NCBI GenBank assembly: GCA_038373885.1
Contig: JAWZYV010019541.1
Coordinates: 186,001-250,000 of the forward strand
DNA: 64,000 nucleotides
Reading direction: 5' to 3'
Origin: Cheiracanthium punctorium
Taxonomy: Eukaryota; Arthropoda; Arachnida; Araneae; Cheiracanthiidae
This document shows positions 45,041-54,828 of the stretch, one piece after another. Position 1 is the first letter of the stretch. Every line of letters begins with the position of its first letter. Below the pieces are notes generated by a model. The model saw only the letters and a program-made list of their open reading frames with translations, made no database searches and was not told where the DNA came from. The position numbers and the translations under genes are program-made.

Positions 45041-45523
45041 GTTGCTCCTCTAGGTCAGGGTCCTCTTGAAGGAAGTATTTTGGGTTCCAACCAACATCAC
45101 GCACTTGGAATGACGAATGCATAGGGCCTCGCCACGTAGAAGCCGGTAGAGCGGCAACACCCGCTCCTGGCGTACACAATTGAAAAAACAAAAATAGACT
45201 TACCTAGTCAGCAGTAATAAACTTAGCGACGAACAGACCCGCAAATTGAAGCACTACACTCTTACAAGAACGCAAGAAAAAAAACGCACTACTTCGCACT
45301 ACCAACACGAAACAAGCCAACAGAAGCCGGCCAGCTCGGCTGTACACAGAACGCGACCACCGGCTTGTGAAGCTCTACGGAATGAGTTATCAAAGAACTC
45401 CCGAGACACGATCATCCATGCATCTACAAAATCACAGTAGACACATGAACTTTTTTGCCGCATTCTTTTATGTGGTAAAATGTCTTAGAAACGTAGCAAA
45501 AATGAGTTCTAATAATTAATGCG
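45041..45523 (-). other. Probable LINE 5' UTR and flank
   Basis: More GC-rich than its surroundings up to about 45420, consistent with a LINE internal promoter region, then AT-rich. The exact 5' end of the LINE and its target duplication were not resolved. Confidence 0.4.
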
Positions 45524-45525
45524 TA

Positions 45526-45739
45526 CACCCTCTAAAAAACGTATTCGAGCAAGAGAGAAATTTCCTATTTTAGATTTGCGAATAATAATTGAGCTATTGA
45601 AAAACGCACAATATGACAGAAATATGGAGAGTCATATTTATACATAGCCTAATTCAAATTCTATGATAAATAATTTTTAATATACGAAACCAACGTAGGA
45701 AATTTCTCTCTTGCTCGAATATTTTTTTTTTGGAGGGTG
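45526..45739. mobile_element. Tc1/mariner-type MITE, copy A
   Basis: TA at 45524-45525 and 45740-45741. Ends CACCCTC(C/T)AAAAAA and inverted. Interior shared with the three other copies ('attgagttt(t)tgaaaaacgcaca'). Copy B begins at the same TA. Confidence 0.88.
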
Positions 45740-45857
45740 TACACCCTCCAAAAAAAGTATTCGAGTAAGAGAGAAATTTCCTATTTTAGATTTGCGAATA
45801 ATAATTGAGTTTTTGAAAAACGCACAACTTGATAGAAATATGGAAAGTCATATATAA

Positions 45858-46133
45858 CCCATTTGTGCCTGGATATTTTTGCGATTTTCTTCGATTTTTA
45901 CTGATAACAGAAATAATAGATATATTTCTGATGTCAACTTCTTGAACAAAGGATGATTTCTTTTAAAATCATTATGCATAAAAATCGAAATATCAACATC
46001 CTACTTGGTCATGTTAAAATATTTTGTAGAGTTGAGGCTTAGTACTCATGAATAAAGGCTAGGAAAAATAAATAACGTTTTCGACTACTAGCGAAAATAC
46101 CGTCCCAAAAAAGGGACACTAGGCATAAATGGG
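45858..46133. mobile_element. piggyBac-type MITE, 276 bp, copy 1
   Basis: Ends CCCATTTGTGCCTGG and inverted CCCATTTATGCCTAG. The flanks TATAA / TTATA are a decayed TTAA. Inverted relative to copies 2 and 3. Noncoding. Confidence 0.85.
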
Positions 46134-46149
46134 TTATACATAGCCTCAT

Positions 46150-46351
46150 CAGGCCTCTCAATTGGTCCTCGTTTTTTAAAATTCCTACCTTTATAAATAA
46201 TAGAGTAAAATGTTCTGCTTCTTCAACAGCTGTTAAATGTTCTTTTATATGTTAAGGTTTCGTCTATCAAACCATTAAAATACTAGGCTATATAAATAAA
46301 ACTTTGATGAAGGTAGGAATTTTAAAAAAGGAGGACTAATTGAGAGGCCTG
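46150..46351. mobile_element. hAT-type MITE, 202 bp
   Basis: Ends CAGGCCTCTCAATTGGTCC and inverted CAGGCCTCTCAATTAGTCC, with ~40-bp arms. The perfect 8-bp duplication AGCCTCAT lies at 46142-46149 and 46352-46359. Confidence 0.93.
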
Positions 46352-46497
46352 AGCCTCATTCATATTCTATGATAAATAATTTTTAATATACGAAACCAAC
46401 GTAGGAAATTTATCTCTTGCTCGAATACTTTTTTTTGGAGGGTGTGCACCCTAACTTTAATGCATTGGCGGCATCGTCTTTCCATGCTATCAATTAA

Positions 46498-46773
46498 CCC
46501 ATCTATGCCTAGTGTCCCTTTTTTGGGACGGCATTTCCGCTATTAGTCGAAAACGTTATTTATTTTTCCTAGCCTTTATTCATGAATATTGAGCCTCAAC
46601 TCTACAAAATGTTTTAACATGACCTAGTAGGATGTTGATATTTCGATTTTTATGCATAATGATTTTAAAAGAAATCATCCCTTGTTCAAGAAGTTGACAT
46701 CAGAGATTTATCTATTATTTCTGTTATCAGTAAAAATCGAAGAAAGTCGCAAAAATATCCAGGCACAAATGGG
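46498..46773. mobile_element. piggyBac-type MITE, 276 bp, copy 2
   Basis: Perfect TTAA at 46494-46497 and 46774-46777. Ends CCCATCTATGCCTAG and inverted CCCATTTGTGCCTGG. Nearly identical to copy 3. Confidence 0.93.
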
Positions 46774-47220
46774 TTAAGTTGTCAGACTCCGAAATAGCAA
46801 GTGATGACCAGACACGGAGTAAGCCTTGTTTCAGCTCATCTACCCACACAGCACAAAGATATCCGTTGGTTATCCATAAGGAATCAAAATTGGATAATGG
46901 GTATATCTATTAGACGTCCAAGATCACCCAGATAACATAAAATGGACCTCTATAAGAGATTTGGGGTGTGACCTCTCTAAGGACTAGACAACATCTATAA
47001 TATCCAGGATGTCTGTAGGAGATCTATTTCCAAGTAGCATAGATATTAATTGGACGGCCAAAATATCCAAGATTTCTGGAGAAAAAGTCAACTGTGACGA
47101 CATAAGTACGACTTTTTTACCCACTGAGAATTCTTCCTCCGTTCTGTAAATTTTAGTGCTGCCATTTATTGTCTACTATCATACATAAGAACTTCAAGTT
47201 ACTTTTAAACTGAAACCTAT

Positions 47221-47300
47221 TTTCTTCGGCTGGTTTCGAACCATGGATCTAGGGGTGAAAGGCGAGCGTTCTAACCACTAGGCAGACTCGACTCGGGGTG
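47221..47300 (-). pseudogene. tRNA-Glu-like segment (SINE head or tRNA pseudogene)
   Basis: On the minus strand 'gcctagtggttagaacgctc' (A box) is followed by 'gcctttcacc' (TTC anticodon position) and 'ggttcgaaacc' (perfect B box). The acceptor stem does not pair, so it is not a functional tRNA. The body of any SINE is unclear. Confidence 0.55.
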
Positions 47301-47389
47301 AGATGATTAAAGTTTGAAGTGATTGTTGCTTCAATTTCGGAATGAAAACACTTTTATGTATCTAAATAAATAAAAATAGAATTTGCCGT

Positions 47390-47656
47390 GCCTCACCATG
47401 GCACAGTGGTTATATCAGTGGAAATGGTAGACGGGCGAAGTGTGAAGGTCCCGGGTTCGGGTCCCATCGCGCGTCTGTCGACCTAACCGTTTGGAGTTTT
47501 CCGTGGTTTTCTCCGAAACTTAACGTAAATACGAGTTAGGACCCCTTAGAAACCCCCCCCTTCCTTGTGTTGTCCTACTGACGAGGATTTATAAGCGGAC
47601 TTCGAGCCAAGCACACAAATCCGATATATGTGTTCACAGTAACAATAACAATAACA
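47390..47656 (+). mobile_element. tRNA-derived SINE with GTTTTCCGTGGTTTTC core
   Basis: A box 'ggcacagtggtta', B box 'gggttcgggtcc', a core 'gttttccgtggttttctcc' of the kind seen in arthropod SINEs, and an (AACAAT)n tail ending near 47656. Near-perfect target duplication AGAATTTGCCGT / AGATTTACCGT. Inserted in the 46843-48424 element. Confidence 0.85.
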
Positions 47657-47739
47657 AGATTTACCGTAAACTACTTGGTATCACAAAATTTTGCGTTTTC
47701 TATCCGTTTTAAGCATTTGGGACTCCAGTACAACCGTAA

Positions 47740-48065
47740 AAAAAAAAGACAAAGTTTGTCTGAACATCACGTAAAACTGACTGAAGCGAAGGAAAATAAA
47801 TTTGGTGACATGATAGGTGGTCACTCAACTTAAACTATAGGCGTCGAATTAAAAAAAAATTCATTAGATTTTGAGATTTTCTGAAAATTCGTTCAAACTG
47901 CGCAATTTTTTTTTTCGCACATCACGTAAAAACGACTAAATGAAATTTGGTGACATGATAAATGATCACTGAACTCAAGCTATAGGCATCGGATAAAAAA
48001 AAATTTCTTACTAGATTTTGCGATTTTTCTGAAAATCCCTTCAAACTGAGTAAATTTTTGTTTCA
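47740..48065 (-). repeat. ~150-bp satellite units, inverted relative to other loci
   Basis: 'aaatttggtgacatgata' recurs at 47799 and 47947 with the same neighbouring phrases as 22428-23230 read in reverse. Confidence 0.8.
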
Positions 48066-48448
48066 GTAGCCAGGTATAAGATGTCTACAAATGCATCTCT
48101 TATGGATATTATACACGCACATCCAATAGATTTGTAGCTTTGGATGGCAATTAAATATCCATGGGACATTTATTTCAATAGCTACATAAGATGTCTACTG
48201 ATGGATTTCTTATGGATGTCATAAATACATTTCCAATAGATATCCTTTTTCTTATGACTATTAGATATCTATAAGCCCTCTAAGGATATCTTATAGAGGT
48301 AGCGATTTAGATGTCCTATAGATATATATTTTCTCCGCATATAAATATCCTTTTAATGTCCTGGATGTTATAGATCAGTTTAGATATCTATTAGACCTGA
48401 TTTGGACATAGTGTGCTGTGTGGGTAACGACGTTGGAGGAGGACTTAA

Positions 48449-48724
48449 CCCATTTATGCCTAGTGTCCCTTTTTTGGGACGGCATTTTCGCTATTAGTCG
48501 AAAACGTTATTTATTTTTCCTAGCCTTTATTCATGAATATTGAGCCTCAACTCTACAAAATGTTTTAACATGACCTAGTAGGATGTTGATATTTCGATTT
48601 TTATGCATAATGATTTTAAAAGAAATCATCCCTTGTTCAAGAAGTTGACATCAGAAATTTATCTATTATTTCTGTTATCCGTAAAAATCGAAGAAAGTCG
48701 CAAAACTATCCAGGCACAAATGGG
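48449..48724. mobile_element. piggyBac-type MITE, 276 bp, copy 3
   Basis: Perfect TTAA at 48445-48448 and 48725-48728. Same length and orientation as copy 2, with only a few differences. Confidence 0.93.
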
Positions 48725-48747
48725 TTAACCTCTTCGGTCCCGAGGTA

Positions 48748-48960
48748 CCCCCCTCCGTAAATAGTATTCGAGTAAGAGATAAATTTCCTACTTTAGATTC
48801 GCGAATAATAATTGAGTTTTGAAAAACGCACAACTTGACAGAAATATGGAACGTTATATTTATACATAGTCTAATTCATATTCTATGATAAATAATTCTT
48901 AATATACGAAACTCAACATGGGAAATTTATCTCTTACTCGAATACTTTTTTTGGCGGGTG
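48748..48960. mobile_element. Tc1/mariner-type MITE, copy C
   Basis: TA at 48746-48747 and 48961-48962. The ends are more diverged on the left (CCCCCCTCCGTAAATAG), with the interior conserved. Confidence 0.85.
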
Positions 48961-48962
48961 TA

Positions 48963-49389
48963 CACCCTCCAAATAACCCCAATATTCTGAATGGAAGTAC
49001 ATAAGCGTCGATGCTTTAATTTTGAATAACTTATGTTAACGCATGTGAATGTGCAAATCCTACACAGTGATGCACACATTTTATTTTTGTTTGCCGTTAC
49101 ACAAAAAGAATATTTGACTGAAATTTCCGAAATCGAATATATTATTATTTTTTCTTATTTGCAAAATTCAAATTGCTGAAAAGAACTTGTCGGACATCCT
49201 TTACTTTTAAAAGTGCCTTTTCAGTCTTCTTTATGGGTGATAACAAGTTTTTACTACTGAAACTGAGATTCGGAATGAAGCTTTTATTCAAAAAATCATT
49301 TGAAAATACGCTTTCTAATTGTCATTTTTAAATGTAATAGTTTTTTTCAAAATAATTATGAGATTGCTCTTTAATTTGACATGTGAGAT
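48963..49389. other. No feature recognised
   Basis: AT-rich. A short 'caccctccaaat' right after copy C may be the stub of another MITE end. Confidence 0.4.
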
Positions 49390-50172
49390 TTTTCTCGGGT
49401 CTGAAGAGTTATATCAGCAATCTGCCTGCTAAGGTAGTTCCAAAGCTGTTCTGTAAGATTCAAGTCTGATCATTCAGGTCGGAGATTGAGCTAACCATTC
49501 CATTCGCTTCAAACCATGACCCCCCAAATAGTTTTCAACAACCGCAACTCGGTGAGGCCGTTGTGCATTATCACCCATTAGAATGAAATCATTGCTGGTA
49601 ACACCGGCATATGGGCGGGCATATGAATCAAGGATCTCATCAAGATATCTCACACCAGTCAATATTCCTCCATGAAGCACATGCAGATCAATGTGACTAC
49701 CGAGTGAGATCCCTGGCCAAACCATGATTCCATGATCTCTGTAACTGTGTCTTTCAATAGTGTTGGATTGATGGTATCTGGTGCATTGTTTTCTCCAGAT
49801 CAGCAGGCGCACTGAATCGCTCTCCAGTGTGAATCTGGACACGTCTGCCAGACAAGACTGCGGACTAGAAGCTAAGGTGACCAAACGTCCCCAATTTTCG
49901 GGGACAGTCCCCAATAAGTAATCAATCATGTTTCCTTTATTTTATGAATGTTACTAATGCTCTAGTTGAATAAATAGAAGCTAGTTTGAGAAGATCATTG
50001 AATTTTTAAAATGTCCCCAACTTTTTCATAATTGGGGACACAACGCTGATCTGTCCCCGATTCTTTCTTCAAAATCAAAAATCTAGTCACCTTACTAGAT
50101 TTCGTATCTTACTAGATTACTAGAAACCCATCGCTGCTTGTTTAAGAAAACGTGTTCTCTTGCCCAACTATA
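49390..50172 (-). pseudogene. Tc1-like transposase remnant
   Basis: Cut-and-paste transposase. Bases 50095-50172 encode 'WAREHVFLNKQRW', the block just before the first catalytic Asp. After a MITE, bases 49474-49872 encode 'RFTLESDS', 'HGIMVWPGISLG', 'ILTGVRYLDEIL' and 'FILMGDNAQRPH' (second Asp). Near 49450, 'SDLNLTEQLW', after a frameshift, corresponds to the SPDLNPIE block with the third acidic residue. The first catalytic block is changed (ADVS for DES). Inactive. Confidence 0.87.
49873..50094. mobile_element. hAT-type MITE in the Tc1 remnant
   Basis: Ends TAAGGTGACCAAACGTCCCC and inverted TAAGGTGACTAGATTTTTG. The flanks share CTAGA only, so the target duplication is degraded. It separates two blocks of one transposase frame, which supports insertion. 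Confidence 0.7.
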
Positions 50173-51225
50173 AATAAAGTTTATTTAGAGCGGCGCACAG
50201 CGGAAACTATTAAGCTGCCAAACTTGTAGGACACCTTAATGGAACCATGGGAAAGAGATTTCCGTGATGGGAAAAAATTATTAAAAAAATCAGCACCAGA
50301 TCGCGTTCCACAATGCTAATACCTGCTGATACGCACATTCTCCCAAAACGCAGAGACATGAAACATCTATTGTTCACAACCTCTTCATTGTTCTTCCCGC
50401 TTGAGAGTGGAAGTTATTTAGCAAGATTATGCGTTACTCGTGAAACTCTTTTACCAAAACGGCGATTCTGAACTGGCGTTTTCCGGAGAAATCATACTTT
50501 AAAAGAAATTCGGTGCAATGACAGCTATGGCGCTACGAAAAAATGATGGCGAAATTTCAAGCAACGGGATCGTTGAGAGTACAATCCGGAGGATGGAAGA
50601 ATGTTGATGCACAGATAGTGCCTTATTATACTGCTATCAGCAGTGGAGTGCATCATTCTAAGGTTTCAGTTTCACATGGTGGCTGCGTACAGGCAACCGC
50701 ACTGATCATGTTTTGCTCTAATCATACAAGAGACATGTGAAATTTATAATATTTCCTGGATTTGTCTGTTTTGTCCACATTAAATGAGTTAACTGTCAGA
50801 CTCGGCTGATGGTGATTTTTTTAAAACTTTATTTTTCACAGAAATATTTCCCATGATCTTATTAAGGTTTTCTGCAAATTTGGTAGTACTCTAACAAGTG
50901 GTTTTTGCTGTACTATTGGCTTTAGCACTAAATTTCTAATTAGAAAAAGTATTTTAATGACATGCAGTTACTTGTTGCGCCATAAATTTCTATAAGGTGC
51001 TTTATATTAAAAAAAAAACTTTTTAGGAAGACCCTGTATATGGAAACTTTCAGTTCGAAAAATCATTTTTTTTTCATTTTCTTCAGTATACGTCCCTTTA
51101 TAAAATTTATAGCATAAAAAGTAATTGTATATCATTGGAAAACTTTTTCTAATTTTAAGTACTGTGCTAAAGTCAAAAATGACCCTAATATGCATACATA
51201 TGTATATAAATCATTTCACACATTA
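50173..51225. other. No gene recognised
   Basis: The left part may be further decayed Tc1 N-terminus on the minus strand, but I cannot read a convincing HTH. The rest is AT-rich. Confidence 0.4.
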
Positions 51226-51378
51226 CAGAGGCATAGCCAGAAGTTTTTCATGAGGGGGGGGGGCGTTATGACTACTGTGTGTAATGAGGGAGTGAAGAAT
51301 ATGCATTTTGAAAGGCAAAACATTCCTCATGGAGGGTGGGTTATGACCCCCCTAACGCCCCCCTTGGCTACGCCCCTG
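51226..51378. mobile_element. hAT-type MITE, 153 bp, sister of 7118-7288
   Basis: Ends CAGAGGCATAGCC and GGCTACGCCCCTG. The flanks ACACATTA / CACACATA are an 8-bp duplication blurred by one indel. The interior aligns with 7118-7288 ('agtgaagaatat(g/a)cattttg', 'attcctcatgg'). Confidence 0.82.
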
Positions 51379-52777
51379 CACACATATATAGTATACATGG
51401 TTCCTATTCTTCTAAAAAACTGCCTATTATAAAAAAATTAATAAAAACAGGTACCTTCACACTCCTTCCATTGAATATTTTGTTATCTTGTACCCTTATC
51501 ATCACTATGTCCAATTTTCATAAACCGATGGTCTAATTAACTCTTAAATGCATATCTGCATCATATTTTTCATTGTCGAATTAGAGTAGAAGCCAAATTT
51601 CTTACATCAGCCTCACATATAAACTATAGTTTTCATAATAAATGATTCATATTGTGAATAATAAAAGTTTCACATATTTCTTTCAAACTGCCTGTTTTTG
51701 GAAAAATTAATTAGTCATTCCCAAAACAGACATAGGGAATATAGCTTACACTCGTTTGTATCGAGCGAGCATCTTTAAAATTCATGCATTTCAGAGTTAA
51801 CGGTCCCTATCGTCATCACGATTACATACAGTGTATTTATAGTTAGTCCTGGAAATAAAACGTCTTAAACACGACGTGAATGCCAATTCATTTCATTTTG
51901 TCAAGCAAAAAAGTAAACACAGACTTATAGGTCTGTAGTATGTAAATGTATCATAGTAATGTAACCCAGTAACATAAATGCAGGCCCGTAAAGAGAAAAT
52001 ACTGACCCTTGGGTGGAGGTTTGGCGGGTCCTCCTCCTCCTATAATGATCAAGTTATCCACATTGTAAAATGATAAAAAAAAGTGTTTCTGGATAAAAAA
52101 ATCTCATTCTGGAATTTTTAAATTTTAGTTTTATACAGACAGCTTCTATTAAAATGTTTAATACAACTAATTGGCTTTTTTTTGTAAGTGGATACTATTA
52201 AAAGTGATTATCTCGATTTGTGTGTGTGTGTGTGTGTGTGTTGAGGCGAATGTTAATAAAAAGGTATATATGTTAAAGTCATTTACAGACTATATCAATT
52301 CAGAATAATCAGATTTTAGTAGTGACTTTCTACTTTTGATATTTTTGTATTTAATGAAGTATTCATGTCCAAGAACAGCATTAATTTATAGGATATTAGT
52401 TAATTCTAGTAATTCCACGTGTAATATATCATTAGAACTGTAAAAGCAAAATAACTATAGTTTTTTGTTTGGCTGTCTCTACAGCAATTCTTTTCTTATT
52501 GCTCCTACCTAAAAGATGAAATAGTTTCTTTGGATGAGATTCGATGACGAAGAATACCATAAAATAGTAATTCCGTTTGTTTTAAAGTATTTCTGCACTT
52601 TTCTGGTGAACCATCGCGTAGATTATTCGTTGCCGATGTAGAGCCTAATCGTCTATGCAAATTTGGGCTTGCTATAACCCATTAAAATTCCATTTTTTAA
52701 GGAAGAAAATAATTTTCCAATGGAACGGTCTTTGAGAAACGCTTCTAAATAGCAGTATAATGTCCATGCGTCCAATA
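51379..52777. other. No gene; (TG)n microsatellite at 52219-52241
   Basis: AT-rich noncoding DNA with one clean TG run of about 11 units. Confidence 0.6.
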
Positions 52778-52981
52778 CACCCTCCAAAAAAAGTATTCGA
52801 ATAAGAGAGAAATTTACTTTCGCGAATAATGATTGAGTTTTTGAAAAACGCACAACTTGACAGAAATATGGAAAGACATGTTTATGCAGAGCCTAATTCA
52901 TATTCTATGATAAATAATTTTTAATATACGAAACCAACGTAGGAAATCCATCTCTTACTCGAATACTTTTTTTGGAGGGTG
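52778..52981. mobile_element. Tc1/mariner-type MITE, copy D
   Basis: TA at 52776-52777 and 52982-52983. Ends CACCCTCCAAAAAAAGTATT and inverted, nearly perfect for 30 bp. Confidence 0.93.
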
Positions 52982-52983
52982 TA

Positions 52984-54449
52984 CATTATTAGCAAACTAG
53001 CACTTAAAATTGCTGGATGGTTGTGGCTCGGCCCGAAAGAAAAGACCAAGCTCGTTTTGTCCCGAAATTTCTGAAAACGAAAATTCCCAGTCCGGCCCGT
53101 CTTGTGTATAGGCACGTTCCTACCCTTACCTGAAAGTGTAAAAGCTCGGCTGGGCCAGTGGCAAAAGTGAAAGTTGCTGCAAAAGCCCGTTCCCGTGCAG
53201 ATCTCTAATACAAGATATATAATTCTTTGGCTCTGGTTCACCAAGTCGAAAACAATACAAGACAAGTAGGAAAACATCTGTCTCAGGATCACAAAATTTC
53301 TTCAAGTAAATTAGCTTCAGAGTATGGAGGGAACGCGAAAAGTGGAGAATTTCGTATGTTGCTCGCAAGTGAACACATACCTTTATCTGTTCCACACGCA
53401 CCGTATTGTTCGGACTGTTCAATCACTACTCGTTCTGTGCAAACTAGTTCCACCGTCGAATCGTGAGACCACTTAACTATATAGTTTGAGCAGTACGGCC
53501 AAAACACAAAAAAACACACACAAAAAAATGATGTTAGACCAAAATAAAGTAAAACACTTAGCCAAAAACATACGTACTTTGATCTACAATAAACCAAAAC
53601 ATTGTTAAAATCTTAGATTACACACATCATTATGGGACTCTTGGCAAAATATTAGAAAGTGAAATTAAAGGTTCTAACGCTTATTCCCGTTACATCTGGA
53701 GACCACCCAAAACTTTAAAGCATTAGATCGACAGCCACGCGGCAGGTCAGAACCCTGGTAAAGCATCAAAATTTGATGTACATATTAATTATTTTTACAC
53801 ACTTCCCACTGTCAAATTACGCCCTCTCAGAATAATATCTTCATTTAAATGATATAAACTTCTTAGCCATGTTTGCAGTACCTCAGCAAAGCTGTTTGGC
53901 AAGCTCATCAATGATTCAAACCTTGTGTTTTTTATTGGAAAATATTGAATTATTGAACAAAAGATCCTTCAACACAAGTTTAAGTTTTGAAACACTATAC
54001 ATTAAATATAATTACTTAAAAGGATTTACTATTAAAAAATAGTAAATCCTTTTAAGTAATTTTACTATTAATAATATGTGATTCCCATCATTGTCTCATT
54101 TTCTTCTAGGGAGACTTGGCAGAAATCTTTATGACCACGTAGTGGTATTGGTTTTTGTTGCCTTCCACACAATATCAAGGTTTATATAACTGGCATTAGT
54201 CTTTTTCTGTTGTTAAGAGCATCTCCTTTTTTTTATTGTCAAGTTGAAGAAAACTGAATCCCCCTTCTGGCCAACAATATTCTTTGTGGATCGTGACTCC
54301 AATTAAATTAAACTCAATTATCGCGAATTAAACTTAATGACCAAAAACTGCAATAGTATATTACAGTCCAAGTGAAGAAACGGACACGTGTATCGAATTT
54401 GAGCAATGCTTATGGGGTCCTACCAAAGATTCGTAAATATTATGGGGTC
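52984..54449. other. No gene recognised; possible hAT end near 53213
   Basis: Around 53180-53213 the reverse strand reads TTAGAGATCTGCACGGGAAC, resembling a hAT terminus, without a found partner. A 30-bp block near 53677 ('ggttctaacgcttattcccg...') resembles 6155. Overlapping frames at 52921-53597 on both strands have no recognisable domain. Confidence 0.4.
54010..54061. repeat. Perfect hairpin: 24-bp arms, 4-nt loop
   Basis: Arm 54010-54033 is the exact reverse complement of 54038-54061, with loop AAAA. No terminator or gene role is evident. Confidence 0.95.
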
Positions 54450-54582
54450 CCCACCCCTAAAAGTTTGATGAACCTGAGTTAGAGGAAACAAAATGCAATA
54501 GTTTGCAATAAGCGCCATTTTCAGTTTTTGAATAGGCTGGCCAAAACAACTTTTCGAGCCATGATACTGAAATCGCCGCTTT

Positions 54583-54828
54583 TTAGATCCAAGTTTTAAT
54601 CAGGAAAAGTGTAATTTGCAGAAAGAATCCAACTATCAGGTTGTAACGAAAGTTTTCCGCCAAATCTACTTGAATCAACACATTCAGCCAGCGACTAAAC
54701 TTGATGGTCAAGTTTATGCGATGCATAGCACGACTAATAGGTATGTCACTAACGTCTAATTCCTTAGCTAGTTCTCGATTAGGGGCGGTCCGACACGGTA
54801 AGCACCGCATCGGGTCGCCATCTTCCAA
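54583..54828 (-). pseudogene. mariner transposase N-terminal HTH fragment
   Basis: 'NRELAKELDVSDIPISRAMHRI' matches the helix-turn-helix of mariner transposases, followed by a 'W' block in place of GKWVPHEL. The downstream catalytic domain is not readable; homology may extend to about 54450. Confidence 0.65.

Larger units (their letters stand above)
8393..45400 (-). mobile_element. Jockey-like LINE split by a 33.7-kb insertion
   Basis: The left piece is 8393-9359 and the right piece is 43092 to about 45400. The endonuclease frame ending at 43092 continues into the linker/RT frame at 9359 once GypC and one copy of GCATC are removed. The order is ORF1 with zinc knuckles, endonuclease, linker, RT. 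The 3' half (rest of RT, tail) is missing at 8392, where a hAT-like fragment abuts. The 5' limit is uncertain. Several frameshifts make it inactive. Confidence 0.85.
45742..46444. mobile_element. Tc1/mariner-type MITE, copy B, host of two other MITEs
   Basis: Abuts copy A at a shared TA; the right TA has become TG (46445-46446). The normal interior 'gtcatatttatacatagcctaattcat' is split by a piggyBac MITE (45858-46133) and a hAT MITE (46150-46351). Confidence 0.88.
46843..48424. mobile_element. 1.6-kb element with CCCACACAGCAC ends
   Basis: The ends CCCACACAGCAC and GTGCTGTGTGGG are exact inverted partners, flanked by TA (46841-46842, 48425-48426). The inner flanks are rich in 'gatatctat' / 'atagatatc' motifs, with a ~110-bp internal duplication near 48070-48240. 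It contains two tRNA-derived segments and satellite units. No transposase seen. Confidence 0.75.

Noticed and set aside
52921..53597. Overlapping ~100-codon frames near 53 kb
   Set aside because: Opposite-strand frames shadow one another and contain no motif; a hAT-like end lies within.
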